Below are positions 11,978 to 23,760 of a DNA stretch of 64,000 bases, in pieces (the stretch's first letter is position 1; every line of letters begins with the position of its first letter). The stretch covers positions 35,074,862 through 35,138,861 of the forward strand of contig CM049307.1 of the NCBI GenBank assembly GCA_026874595.1. The letters are read 5' to 3'. Source of the stretch: Sipunculus nudus (taxonomy: Eukaryota; Annelida; Sipuncula; Golfingiida; Sipunculidae). Made by a program: the position numbers and the translations under genes. The notes under the pieces are model-generated. The model was not told where the DNA came from. It did no database searches and worked only from the letters and a program-made list of their open reading frames with translations.

Positions 11978-13860
11978 TTTTTTTTAACAAACTTTATTCC
12001 ACAATCTAAATATAAAGTACAAAAATAAAACCGTTTTTCTAACAAGGCATATCATATCTCAGTCAATTAAAAATGTTATTACTGACAACTTCTCCAATAG
12101 ATGTTGCGTCTTGTTATTATTCTTTGCGATAATTTATTCAATCTTCATGTAATGCTTTAAATATTGTTCAAATCCTGTTATCGTTACATTAATATCGTTA
12201 CACCTGCATCTATAAATATATCTTTTACCAATAACAAATATATAATTCTTCCATATATCTTCACCTAACACTCCAATAAAAACTCCTGCTTTATCAAGGT
12301 GAAAATTATCTACTTTCAACCTAACATAACACCAAATTTCTATTGCTAACCAAAATAATCAATCAATTCACAATCCCAAAATAGATGCACTATATTTCTA
12401 CGTCAATTTTACAAAAAGTACATTTGTTATCATTGACTAATTTCCACTTCTCTAGCCAAAAATTAGTAACCAAAATACTCTGCAGAACTTTATACTGAAA
12501 ACCCTGTGTTTTAACATCTTGAAACACACTTTGAGATAACAGGTACACCTTTGACCAATTATAATCCTCTCTGTTAAGAAATTTATTAATTCTTGGCGGT
12601 TTCCAAACTGGCAAGCAAATATCATTCTTTATGCACTGATACACTTGTTTTGAAGTGGTTTGATGTAATTCTTAGTGTTTACCATACAAAAGTAACATAA
12701 AACTATGGGATTCATCCAAATATTCCTTTCCTATTTTCCATTTCTTTGATAGAACCAATTACATTAATGAATACCATTGAGAAAAGAATCTCTCATGCAA
12801 GCCACGTGTTTTCCAATATTCAAAAGGCTTAATATGGTGATAAATCCCTAACGGTCATGATCCCAACGGCTATGAAATCTTTCCAACATATCATTCTATT
12901 ATCGAACTTTATATTTCTGTTCATCCATATTATTTGATTCCATAATTTTTGTTCTCTTAAGAAAGCTGCTCTGATGACCTGAACACTTCGTACGATTTCT
13001 CTATAAAAATCGGTAATAATTTCCTTTTCCAAATTCTGACCAAGATTACCCAATAAAAGTATTTTTGTATTCTGCGTTATCTTTTTAAACTAATCATCCC
13101 ATAGTTTCTTCAAAAATCTATCTTCCGTATACAAATATCTTTTAATCCATGCAATGCGGGATGTCATTATAATGGACTCTAAATGTGGCGCATTTAAGCC
13201 ACGTTTTTGCTTTTTCTTGAACAAATAAACTACGTGGCAATTTCTCGGATTTTCCATTCCATATAAAATGGTATAATATTTTTTCCAAAATCTTTTTACA
13301 TCGTAATGGAAAAGAGTCATTAGCAAACTGATATTGAAATCTGGAGATAATAAAAGTTTTAACTATTTGAATTCGTCCGTGCCGAGTCAGACTCTTATAC
13401 GCCATATATTTGTTAGTTTCTCGATATTTTTAATTTTCTTATAAAAGTTTTCTCTTTCTCATTCTTTATTATCGTAAGAACAAAAAATACCGAGTGTTTT
13501 TATTCCTTTTTTTTGCCATACAATATTAAGAGGGTTACTCGACGAGCTTCTCAAGCTCCCTATCCAATATCAATCTGATTTATCATTGTTCATTTTCAGC
13601 CAACTATATATTCCGAATAATTCAACTGCTTCTAAAATCCTTTTAGCCGACTTAATATTTTTTATAATTGCTACTGTATCATCAGCATACTGTACTAGCT
13701 TTATTTCCTCATTCTCTTTTATGCCTTTTATTGTATCCTGTTGTCTTATTAATTGACCTAACATTTCAATTGACAAAACTAGGTGCTCCCGTGGAAAATC
13801 CACGGCTCTATCTGATTTTTTGTAATGAGCTGATAGGAACCAAACGACGCATATTTTAAT

Positions 13861-15690
13861 CCTAAGGGTTTTGCAGGAACTTTTGTCATGTGTTTCACTT
13901 ATATGATATAAAGATTACTTCTGCTAGAATTCTCCAGGAACACCCTTCCCCAAAATATCAACATAGAAAGAAAAATTATTCTATTCAAGAAATTTCACAA
14001 AAAAAAAAAAAAAAAATTTGGAAAGAGACGTGAGGCATAAACAGGATGTACGAATTTTTAAGTGAGACGTTTTTTCCCCCGATAAACAACAAAAGTCATT
14101 GCTTGGGAAATATCGTAGGTGTAATGATTTTATAAAGAAGCATTCTACCATGAAATTATATGAAAGATGCTTTGTATTATTTGAAGCTCAGGCGACATCA
14201 TGAAACACGATGTTTATTCAGTGTAGTCAGTTGAGGGTATAGTCTATACAAGGCATGTCAACAGACACATGCGTTATTTTTATACACATACAAAGCAGTT
14301 GAAGTCTCTTGTACGCGAAACGTATAGCTGTCAATGTGAAAAAGATTGAGGACCCTTAGAAGTGTGTGCAATCCCCCCGGGCTTCCTTTTGAAAAAACAT
14401 TTTTCAAACAACCCATAAATCGGCCGAACCATTTAAATCGTGGTTATCATGGAAAGATACTTATGAATGTATAAAAATCAACATACCTGTAAACCTATAA
14501 TACGGTGATCGTGTAAAAGGTCTCAGCTCAATGTGTCCAGTCAACGGAAAAGTGCTCCCTTTTTAATGATTCATGTGGACATGTGTTCATGTTTGCTTGA
14601 ATTTAAAATCTTTACTTCCTTCTAAAATTCCTTCACATTCGATATAATGGTAATGGGGTCCAGTGGGGATTACAGGTCGCTTCCTGAAAAAGCGTGACAG
14701 GCGAAAAATGTTTCGCTGAACATTTGTAGAGGGTTGGGGTAAAGACATATCAATAGTCCATTTCATTTTGGAGGTAATACGAATCACCACAATTTATATT
14801 TTCTTTTTTTTAATATTTTTTTTGTTGGAGGTAATTTTTTAATGCTAGATTAACTAAGTATATGTACATCTGCAGATTTCCATTCCGGTTTCGGACTACG
14901 TAACGGGGCAGTATCACACGCTTCTTCTCATTTTATAACCTGGCGTTAACCAGGCCCGGTGAATACTGCACCTGCGGGCCCTGGGATGGTAATCATACCA
15001 CCGAGGACCCCCGAAAGGCGCACTCGTGTGTGAGTGAAACACGGCCGTTGGGCACGACCTCCCCATTAAGCCTGCAGAGCGCTCACCCTTGGTGGGGGCC
15101 GACCGTGAAAAACCTCACCGCCTCGGCTGAGATTCGAACTCACGATCTCCCGGCTTTGAGCCCTGCGCTCTTCCCCTGAGCCACAGAAGCCGGTAATATA
15201 ATTTATAAAATATATATTTTCTTATAAACCATTATGACAAAGGACCATTACTTTGTCCCTGTGTGGAGCAACACATTCGTATTTATTTGTTCTGCCACTC
15301 GCAAGGTGAACAATTATATGTGAACCCTCCCCCCCCCACCCAATCCGAATGATAATTAAGTTTTGGGGCTCTTTTTGAAAAAAAACTTCATAAAACACAT
15401 GACTTGGCTAAACTTTTGAAACCATGGTTATCATGGAAAGATATTTTTGAATGTATAAAAATTAACATACCTGTAACCCCTAATGAATTTGTCAAACGAT
15501 GGTCACATCACTGGACTCAGTGCAAAGTGTTGACCAAACTGAAAAGCCCTCGCATTGGAAGCGGAGTCATGTGGTCTTTGGATTTAAAAAAAAATTTTAC
15601 TTCCTTTGTGAGAGAAAATTCCTTTAGAGGCGTTACAATGGATATGGGGGATCAATGGGGATCAATCTATTGCTATTAGGCCACCAGGAA
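13861..15690. other. Foreign block inside the LINE with a duplicated unknown coding fragment
   Basis: This block interrupts the RT of the LINE and contains a SINE (14885-15192). On the + strand two segments share a protein-level match: 14430-14520 and 15404-15480 both encode PWLSWKD, two variable residues, then ECIKINIPV. In the second the frame stays open to 15679 (91 codons). The family is unknown to me. The two copies point to a local duplication or two copies of one element flanking the SINE. Confidence 0.4.
14885..15192 (-). mobile_element. tRNA-derived SINE
   Basis: The minus strand begins at about 15191 with a tRNA-like head. It has a near-consensus A box TGGCTCAGGGG (15183-15173) and B box GTTCGAATCTC (15139-15129), spaced as in a Pol III promoter. 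A GC-rich body of about 230 bp follows to near 14885. GC content stands out against its surroundings. A fragment with the same body start (CAGCCGAGG, then a CGGTCG motif) lies at 34131-34245, showing a dispersed family. Confidence 0.75.
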
Positions 15691-17115
15691 GATTTGAATC
15701 CTTCATTAATCGAATGTTTTCTCCAATATATTGCCCTTTTACATATCCAGTTTGATTCATATAAATTAATTTAGGAAGAATTTTTTAAAGTCTGACAGCC
15801 ATGGTTTCTGACAATATTTTATAATCAGTTTTTAAAAAAGAGATTGACTTCCAACTTTTTATAAGTGTTCTATCTTTCTTTTTATCCAAAAGAGTTATAA
15901 CTGCCTGTCTTTGGGAGCTCGAAAGCTCTCCTTTAACAATTGATGTATTAAAGGAATCTATCATATATTTACCAAAAAATGGCCAAAACGTTTGATAAAA
16001 ATCAATACTCATACCGTCATTACCTGGACTTTTCCCATTGGAGAATGTCTTAATTGTTTGCAAACATTCTTGACTAGTGATTGGACGGTCAGGAATCATC
16101 TTGCTCAATTCGAGGTACATTTATATTTTCCAAATATTCTTCTATTCCTTTAGTATCTTTATCTATTTTTTGTTGAGTACAAAGCCTGATAATATTCTTT
16201 GCAAATTGATAAAATTTCTTCACGGTCTGTATAACCCAGGCGTTTCCTTTTTTTAAGTTTTCTTATAGTTTTTCCAATACTGTTCCGTTGCGCTTTTCCC
16301 CTTTTTCGTGCCATCTAACCTGTTATCTAGTTATCAAACCTTGTGCTTTTCATTATCTTTTTCCTCAAGGTCATTTTCAATTTTCATTATATCCTGCTTA
16401 TAATTTTCTATTTTATTTAGGTTATTTCATCATCTATTTGAGAATACAATTCTTTCAACCTTATTGACGATTTACTCTCTTTGTTATCTCGGTTTCTTTT
16501 TTTTTAATACAGTATTTCACACAAAAGGCTCTTATTTTATATTTGATATATTCCCAATTTACTCGCGGGTCTCTTATTGTACACGTTTCCTAAACCCAAG
16601 TTATCTTTTCTCGAGATATCTCTTGTATAAACTCGGATTCCTCAAGTATACTGTTATTTAGTTTCCAGTACCCTTTACCTCTCGGCCTTTGCTCTGATTC
16701 TTGAATTGTCATGATTATGGCACTGTGGTCTGATTTAACAAAAGGAACAATATCTACATTCAAAATTATATCTTGTAAACCGCTTCATATAAGCCAATAG
16801 TCTAATCTACATTTTACCTTTTCGATTTTTTTCTCCATGTAAAACGCTTAACTGTAGGATTTCGTATTCTCCAAATGTCAATCAGATCAAAGTTCTCAAT
16901 AGTAGTGTACATAATGTCAGTCACTTTTCCTTTTTATCTGGAGATTCACCTTTTTTATCTATACTCTCATCCAATACCACGTTATAATCGCCTCCTATCA
17001 CGAAATTATCATCTGATGTTACATATTCATTTAACAAAGTTTCCATTGAACACACACTTGATGAAAATTACTTTCCTGTGTCCTGAATATGAGCAGCTTG
17101 CATGAAACAAGTATC

Positions 17116-17353
17116 TTTTAGCTTAACGTCACCCATACGTTATAACCACCTCAACTCAAGGACAAACATGGGCACCCGGTAGAAATCCCATGAATCACTA
17201 ACCAAGTGAATTATGAAAAAATACTTATGACATAATGAGATGTGATACTAAAATTTAGCATCTTTCTCTTTCTGGAATAGGTACAAATATTTTGTATTTG
17301 CTGACATAATCCAGAAATAATCGAGGAAAAAATACAGTTGGACAGTGGTGTTT
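17116..17353. other. Duplicated SULT upstream block, part 2
   Basis: This stretch aligns with 42122-42366: the same order of landmarks, including CAAGGACAAA, ACTTATGACAT and CAGTTGGACA. It continues the match broken by the LINE, so it marks that insertion's right edge. No gene is seen. Confidence 0.6.
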
Positions 17354-18425
17354 ATTTATTTCAAACATCTTTAACCAGGATAGCCTATATTCAGCTCATT
17401 TGCTGGTTTTCAACAGGGTCCTGGATAAAGTTAGAGCATATAAAATGAATAAAATATACATCATACAGATACAGATTAAACATGACATAGTGCTATATAT
17501 ATTAAATACATAGTTCAATACATAGTGTGAACGATTAAAAGATCTTATGCAGTAATGGAACATAGTCGTTACATAGAAGACATAGAAATAAAATAAAATA
17601 AAATACAAATCAAACTCATGAAATTGATGAAAGGTAGATTTATGGTAAAATACAAGTTAGAATAATATAAAATTGTGCTATCGTCGCATCAAACATCTAT
17701 ATAGGCCTAAATGCTTAAAATGGTCGTGATCTGAGGCATACTTTAAGGATAAAGGCAGCTGATTCCATAGATATGGACCTGTATAGCTAAAACTAGAATT
17801 AAAACGTTCACACTTGGGCCTGGGAAAAATCAAATTATGGCTGTCAGAAGACCGTGTTTCATATGGCATCCGTTGCAACTTGAGAACAGTTTTAAAATAT
17901 TCAGGTACGTCTTCAGACAAACATTTATATACAATTGAACACATAAAATATCGATACCTTTCTTCCACAGTCATCCAACCTAGATGTTCAATTAATGACG
18001 CAGACGAAGTGTTTTTTTGTAACGACGCGTGCGGCTTTGTTCTGAAGCTTTTGGACTCTATTTAAATAAGATTTAAAACAATTGCCCCAAACAGATATGC
18101 AGTAATCTATGTGACTTTGAAAAAGGGCAAAATATACGTAATTCAGGCTGGTAGTCGACAGTATCTTACTGAGGCGAAAGAGTATTCCTAATTTAGATTT
18201 TAATTTTTCGCACTGAAGCTGAATATGCTCTCTCCAAGTCAGATTAGAGTCAATGATTATACCTAATAACTTCGTAATCTGGATGGGATGTTGTGTGATA
18301 TCATTTAAAATGATATCTAAATCAGGAGATTGGGTTTTCTGATTTTGGCCAAATTAAATTACCGTGGATTTTACAAGGTTTATACAAAGTCGGTGATTAT
18401 GTAACCACTTAAGAGCGATGTGTTA
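17354..18425 (-). mobile_element. 5'-truncated CR1/jockey-like LINE 3' end
   Basis: The minus strand encodes the C-terminus of a non-LTR reverse transcriptase. About 18300-18060 reads KLLGIIIDSNLTW, then SHIDYCISVWGN and LQNKAARVVTK. After a 1-nt frame change at an A7 run, 17678-17974 carries the closing domain with FNSSFSYTGPYLWNQLP. A 3' UTR follows to an AT-rich tail at 17354. The paralogous flank at about 42366-42375 goes straight from TGGGTGTTT to GAATGGACTTTAT, giving a clean empty site. The 5' end is truncated, as is usual for LINE insertions. A short duplicated GTGTT may be the target duplication. Confidence 0.8.
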
Positions 18426-18560
18426 GAACGGACTTTATATATGCTGATTTTTTTTCAACAGCAACGATTCAACCCTTCATTGATTTAAGTCTTTGCCGTG
18501 CCACACGTACAGCATACAACTCAGCATTTTAGTTTCAGTGACGCGTATAGTAACAAATGA
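18426..18560. other. Duplicated SULT upstream block, part 3
   Basis: The block resumes the match to 42370-42500 on the far side of the LINE end. Shared landmarks are GACTTTAT, GATTTAAG, TGTGCCACAC-like and TTTCAGTTTC-like motifs. No gene is seen; the duplicated tract appears to end soon after. Confidence 0.55.
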
Positions 18561-18849
18561 CCCATGGGTCATGACGCTCAGCTGACTGGGAAGAGATTCG
18601 CAAAAGAAAATTTTATCATCAGAATGGTAGTATATACCCATTCAACTGAAGCATCAATCAGATTAACCAACAGGCCAAGATTTAGTCTGTATTTATACAT
18701 CTCAAAAATAGAGAAAAAATGTGTAAACTTTAGAAACTAGAATACAAGTAGCCGACAAGTGACTACGTGTATCCGCCAAAATCAGAGTGGAACGGGTGAA
18801 GTGAGGCATGGATTGAGTGGCAAGGGGAAATAGAGTGAGGTATGTTGCA

Positions 18850-19985
18850 TATGAGCATGGATGTCTGCAGCCTAAATGTGTATGTAGGTTGTGCCACCTA
18901 CCACAAATCCAGAAAGCTGTCCAAGTTGTATACATATGCAAAATTTTAGGCAGAAAAGTCAAACAATACATGTATATGAGTGATTTTAGCCCACGGCAGA
19001 AGAACAGACAGACGATGTGCAAAAATGGTTGCAGGTGGCCCCTCCAGTTTTGTGAATGATAAAGACCTATGTGAGATCTATACACAAGCAAAATTTTGGC
19101 CCTATCGGTCAAACGGTTCCAGAGATATGAGCATTGGATGTGATCAGCGTGAACGTGAATGTAGGTGGCGCCATCTATCATAAAATCAAGAAAGCTATCC
19201 TGGATGTATAAACCGCAAAATTTTAGGCAGATATGTCAAACCACTGCCGAGATATGAGTGACATTATCCCTCTGCAGACAAACAGACAGACGCTGTGCAA
19301 AAATGGTTGCAGGTGGCGCCACCAGTTTTGCGTATGATAAAGAGCTATGTGAGATCTATACGATCTATACACATGCAAAATTTTGGACCAATCGGTCAAA
19401 CGGTTCCCGAGATATGAGCTTGGATGTGATCAGCGTGAACGTGAATGTAGGTGGCGCCATCTGTCATAAAATCAAGAAAGCTATCCAGGATGTATACGCA
19501 TGACGAATTTCAGGTGAATTAGTCAATTCACTGCAGAGATATGAATGATTTTAACTCAAAGCAGATGAACAGATGGACACTGTGCAAACATGGTTACAGG
19601 TGGCACCAATTTTTGTGTATGTTATAGAGCTATCCAAGGGCTACATTTGTATAAATTTTATTTCCTGATCGGTCAAACGGTTCCCGAGATATGAGCTTGG
19701 ATGTGATCAGCGTGAACGTGAATGTAGGTGGCGCCACCTGTCATAAAATCAAGAAAGCTATTCAGGATGTATACGCATGACGAATTTCAGGTGAATTAGT
19801 CAATTCACTGCAGAGATATGTGTGATTTTAACCCAAGGCAGATGAACAGATGGACACTGTGCAAACATGGTTACAGGTGGCGCCACCATTTTTTGTGTAT
19901 GATATAAAGCAATCCAAGGGCTTCATTTGTATAAATTTTATTTCCTGATCGGTCAAACGGTTCCCGAGATATGAGGGTTTATGTG
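18850..19985 (+). repeat. Tandem array, period about 285 bp
   Basis: About four imperfect units alternate two half-units, each containing an AGGTGGCGCC-type core. Cores lie near 18893, 19033, 19161, 19312, 19449, 19599, 19727 and 19876, and three are the exact palindrome GGTGGCGCCACC. Shared phrases include CGGTCAAACGGTTCCCGAGATATG. The array passes into a GC-rich segment near 20140 (CGGCGGCGGAGG). Open frames across it follow the repeat and are not treated as genes. Confidence 0.8.
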
Positions 19986-20208
19986 TGGAAACAGACGCAC
20001 AAATGGATCCTGGATAGAGAGGAAAGGTCAGAGGTCAACGCAAATCTGTTAGGCACTAGTTCACATGTGACCCGATAATTGGTGTAAGTTTCGGAAAAAT
20101 CGGTCCATTATTCTCTGGGGAGCTCTCTGGAAACGAACGTTGCGGCGGCGGAGGAACCCGGTCAAACACATATTATCCGCAAAACTTTGTTTTGGCGGAT
20201 TCAAAAAT

Positions 20209-21905
20209 ACAGGTGGCTCCACCACTCTGCAGAATCTAATAAAAACACTTAATGGTCAATATCCATGCAAAGAATCATGATGATCTCCGCATTAGTTGTT
20301 CAGATACTTCAGCTTTTGTATAAAATTGTCCATTATTCTGAGGGATACTTCAGAGTCCTATAGCTTGAAGGATATGGGTAACAGAGACCTAATTTCAAGT
20401 TTCCATGGAGACTTATCATGGGTCTCCCTGTGTGTCAAGAATGAAGATTCTAGGTCTAGTCGTTACAATTTGTACCCTGTTGACAGATAACTACATCCTT
20501 AAAGGTCTCAAAAATAGAGAAAAAAGAATTGTGAAAATTTGAAAAAAATACAGGTGGCGCCACCAGTCTGCAGCAACTGAGGGAACACCACTTGATCAAT
20601 ATGTATGCCAAAAGTCATGACCATCAGTGTTGTAGTTATTGAGATGTTGCAATTTGTTTTTATCAAATTTTCCATTATTCTGGGGGGTTATTGGGAGCTC
20701 CCCACAGCTCAAAGCATATGGGTAACAGACACCTACTTTCTGGTTTCCAAGGAGATTTTTCATGGACCTCTCAGTGTGTCAAGAATTAAGATTCAAGGTC
20801 CAGTCTTTACGATTTGTGCCTTGTTAACAGATATTCATTTTAAGATCTCGAAAAAATAGACAAAAAAATTCGTAAAAAATCGAAAAATACAGGTGGCGCC
20901 ACCAGTCTGCAGGAAGTGATGGAACATCTCATGATCAATATGTATGCCAAAAATCATGACCATCAGTCATGTAGTTAATGAGATATTGAAGTTTTTGTAT
21001 GAAATTTTTGACTATTCTCGGGGGTATTTTGGGGCCCCATAGCTCAAAGGATATGGGTAACAGAGACCTATTTTCTGGTTTCCATGGAGACTTTTCATTG
21101 GTCTCTCAGTGTGTTGAGAATGAAGATTCTAGGCCCAGTCGTTACTATTTGTGCCACGTTAACAGATGACAGCATCCTTAAAGGTCTCAAAAATAGAGGA
21201 AAAAATCGTTAAAAAAATCGAACGATATAGGTGGCGCCACCAGTCTGCAGGAACTGATGGGACATCTAATGGTCAATATGTATGCCAAAAATCATGACCA
21301 TCAGTGATCTAGTTATTGAGATATTGAAGTTTTTGTATGAAATTTTTTACTCTTCTGGGGGGGGGGGGGGGTAATTTGGGGCCCCATAGCTCAAAGGATA
21401 TGGGTAACAGAGACCTAATTTCTGGTTTCCAATGAGATTTTGCATGGACCTCTCAGTGTGTCAAGAATTAGGATTCTAGGTCCAGTCTTTACGATTTGTG
21501 CCTTGTTAACAGATGTTCACATTCTAAAGGTCCCAAAAATAGAGAAAAAAATTCGTAAAAAATAAAAAAAATACAGGTGGCGCCACCAGTCTGCAGGAAG
21601 TGATGGAACATCTCATGATCAATATGTATGCCAAAAATCATAACCATCAGTCAAGTAGTTAATGAGATATTGATTTTTTTTATATGAAATTTTTTACTTT
21701 TCTGGGGGGGGGGGGGGGGTACTTTGGGGCCCCATAGCTCGAAGGATATGGGTAACAGAGACCTAATTTCTGGTTTCCAAGGAGATTTTTCATGGACCTC
21801 TCAGAATCCCAAGTTACAAGGTTCTAGGTCCAGTGGTTACGATTTGTGCCTGGTTAACGGACGGACAGACGGACAGACAGACGGACGACGGACAAAGAGT
21901 GATCG
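20209..21905 (+). repeat. Tandem array, period about 340 bp
   Basis: Five units start near 20209, 20550, 20888, 21227 and 21573. Each opens with ACAGGTGGCGCCACCAGTCTGC or a variant and includes GGATATGGGTAACAG and GATTTGTGCC. Units 4 and 5 contain poly-G runs (about 21356-21371 and 21705-21719). A reverse-oriented relative occupies 37240-38960. Sequence at 21856-21940 looks like the terminal part of the element that carries the array. Confidence 0.85.
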
Positions 21906-21940
21906 CTATAGCTCAGATGACTTTCAGTCACAGGTATTTG
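21856..21940 (+). repeat. ACGG/ACAG microsatellite and hairpin-like end of the array
   Basis: After the last repeat unit comes a stretch of ACGG and ACAG tetramers (about 21856-21893). Then CTATAGCTCAGATGACT is followed by TTC and AGTCA, an imperfect hairpin. Tandem core plus ACGG-type microsatellite plus hairpin is the architecture described for bivalve pearl-type (Helentron-related) elements; the assignment here is by analogy. Confidence 0.5.
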
Positions 21941-21945
21941 TGCAT

Positions 21946-22600
21946 GAGGTTTTTAATCCATACCTTTAAATTATATTGTTTTCTAACCAATTATTTTTCC
22001 AGCAAAATCCAGGTTACACACGTATATAGTTTATCTAAAAAAACGAATCATTTCACAATTCTCATCTTCTAGAAATAATTTGAACTTTATTGTTCTTTAA
22101 CTACCGATATTCATACACAGCTTCCCCGCCTTTTAGAACTGGGTTAACGGTATTAGAAACTGGAGAAACATGAGGATGCTCAGAATGTCTGGACATGATC
22201 GTGGTGTGTTCGTTTGTGGTTTTCAAAAGCAGGTTATACATATTTTGTTTGTAATATATAGGCCTCTCATATTGGTGTGGATTGATCATTTCCATTGATT
22301 TCCATATAATGTGTTAAGAGTACATGTACTTGCAAATCGATCTGGAATGGTTGAATACTTCGAAGAATTACTCTGGAAACGAAATGAACGTTAACCGGAA
22401 ACGAAGTGTTTGTCTCGGGGGTGTCATACAAAACCATTTATAAGAAAACAATCAGATCAGGGGCCCGAATAAATCATAATACTGAATAATGCTATGAAGT
22501 GGCAAAATTTAGCCTGAATACAGAATTAATATAGCGATTTTAATTTATGACTTTTGGACTCTTCTTTAAAAGCAAAATAAAACTCATACAATCTACATAC
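21946..22600. other. Spacer repeated at 36980-37215, then SULT unit 2 far 3' flank
   Basis: 22060-22260 matches 36980-37215 (TTTGAACTTTATTGTTCTTTA, GGATGCTCAG, GTTTGTGGTTTT). From about 22390 the sequence matches 46760-46965, the outer 3' flank of SULT copy 3. The gypsy element splits that flank. No gene is seen. Confidence 0.55.
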
Positions 22601-22772
22601 TGTAGTGATACGTCTATTTTAATAAGCGGACTAATATTGTCTTTCAACCTACGTTCAAAACGTAGAAAGTAGTTCTCGGGACATGGCTGCTCGGATCATG
22701 TATTCAAGTGGACATTAAAGATGTGTAAAGTTACTCGAGTTGTTAACTCGCTTGCACACTAATATTATAACA
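22601..22772 (+). repeat. Gypsy 5' LTR
   Basis: This 172-bp repeat begins TGTAGTGA and ends ATAACA, matching 27121-27312. It lacks a 20-bp segment that the 3' copy has near its position 65. It is followed directly by the putative primer binding site. Confidence 0.93.
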
Positions 22773-22790
22773 TGGTGTCAGAAGTCTTAC
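22773..22790 (+). other. Putative primer binding site of the gypsy element
   Basis: TGGTGTCAGAAGT begins right after the 5' LTR, where the tRNA-primed minus-strand start should be. The TGG start is complementary to a tRNA 3' CCA end. I cannot name the tRNA without a tRNA set. Confidence 0.6.
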
Positions 22791-22934
22791 CGGACTTATT
22801 AAAACTGCTGTCGTTGGTAAGGACGCTATGACTTTCCGCGCTCGCTTCCTACAAGTTTCATGTTCTCGTGCCGTCATATAACCGATAGCCGATAACCGCC
22901 AAGAACTGCCGCGGTCGAACCATGGATTATTACC

Positions 22935-23760
22935 GCCGCCGAGCCCATTAGAACTCAACGGCAACGTTGCAGACAATTGGAAAAAAAATCAAACAAAGGT
23001 TCCAGTTGTATCTTGATGCGACGGGTGCATCTGCGAAGGATGATAAACAGCAAACTTCCATCCTTCTACATATCATCGGTGAATCCGCCCTGGAGGTTTA
23101 CAACACCTTTAAATGGGATGAGGAAGGCGACGCAATTGGTGATAATATGCGGCTCGCAAAAGTCATGATGAAATTCGAAAGGTATTGTACACCTAAGCAA
23201 ACGTGACTTTAGAACGATTTCACTTTAATAATTGTACACAGCAGGCTGGTGAAAGTATTGACGCCTACTTGACCAGGCTTAGAAAACGGAGCAAAACTTG
23301 CGAGTTTGGTCAGTTGGAAGCCTCAATTGTTAAGGATAGACTTGTGTGCGGTGTTATAGACAATGTAACTCGTGAATGACTGCTTAGAGAGGATGACCTT
23401 ACTCTTGACAAAGCTGTTAAAGTTTGTAAAGCAGCAGAGTTGGTGAAAGAAAGATCCAAAGAACTAAACCAGCCAGCACCTGTACACACAGTACAGAAAA
23501 AAACAGCCGTCAAAGAACAAATACCGTGGAGTTCAGAAAAATCCTCGGACTCAGAGTCAGACTGTCACACACGCACAGTCAACCAGCAGAGATAAGAATA
23601 GTAGTCAAAGGCCTAGTCAGGATCAACACACTGACAGTTCAGGTAAAAAGCATCATTGTCGGCGCTGTGATAACTGGCACGTGTCTGGCAGATGTCCTGC
23701 ATATGGAGTAACATGTAATTATTGCAACAGAAAAAACCACTTCGCTAAGTGTTGCCTTAG
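22935..23760 (+). pseudogene. Gypsy gag (capsid and nucleocapsid), broken
   Basis: A capsid-like region spans about 22960-23480, with the gypsy-typical run of helical segments. Two zinc knuckles of CCHC type follow at about 23655-23750; the first has CX2CX3HX4C spacing and the second CX2CX4HX4C. The frame changes at an A8 run near 22980, again near 23200 and near 23540, and there is an in-frame stop at 23377-23379. The nucleocapsid shares its frame with the downstream protease, suggesting one Gag-Pol polyprotein in the parent element. Confidence 0.8.

Larger units (their letters stand above)
11978..17115 (-). mobile_element. L1/Tx1-like LINE, degraded and interrupted
   Basis: On the minus strand a non-LTR retrotransposon reads in order. 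The endonuclease C-terminal half has GGDYNVVLD near 16970-17000, DIWRIRNP near 16850 and SDHSA at 16719-16733. The RT N-terminal part is at 15785-16120 (NGKSPGNDG motif) and runs to about 15690. The RT catalytic region is at 13570-13803 with YADD at 13678-13689. The thumb and C-terminal region spans 12390-13405 (FQYKVLQ, CTFCK). The 3' end has AATAAA followed by an A8 tail, read on + as T8 at 11978-11985. Reading frames are broken repeatedly, and the 5' end is truncated within the endonuclease. The stretch 13861-15690 does not match the RT and appears inserted. The element sits inside a flank whose paralogue (41.2-42.5 kb) lacks it. Clade assignment rests on motifs only. Confidence 0.8.

Noticed and set aside
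18850-21905. CRISPR array
   Set aside because: Units are hundreds of bases long without short identical repeats and unique spacers, and the sequence is eukaryotic.
20296-21969. Short + strand frames repeated in the 340-bp array
   Set aside because: They follow the repeat period and are interrupted differently in each unit; no coding signature.
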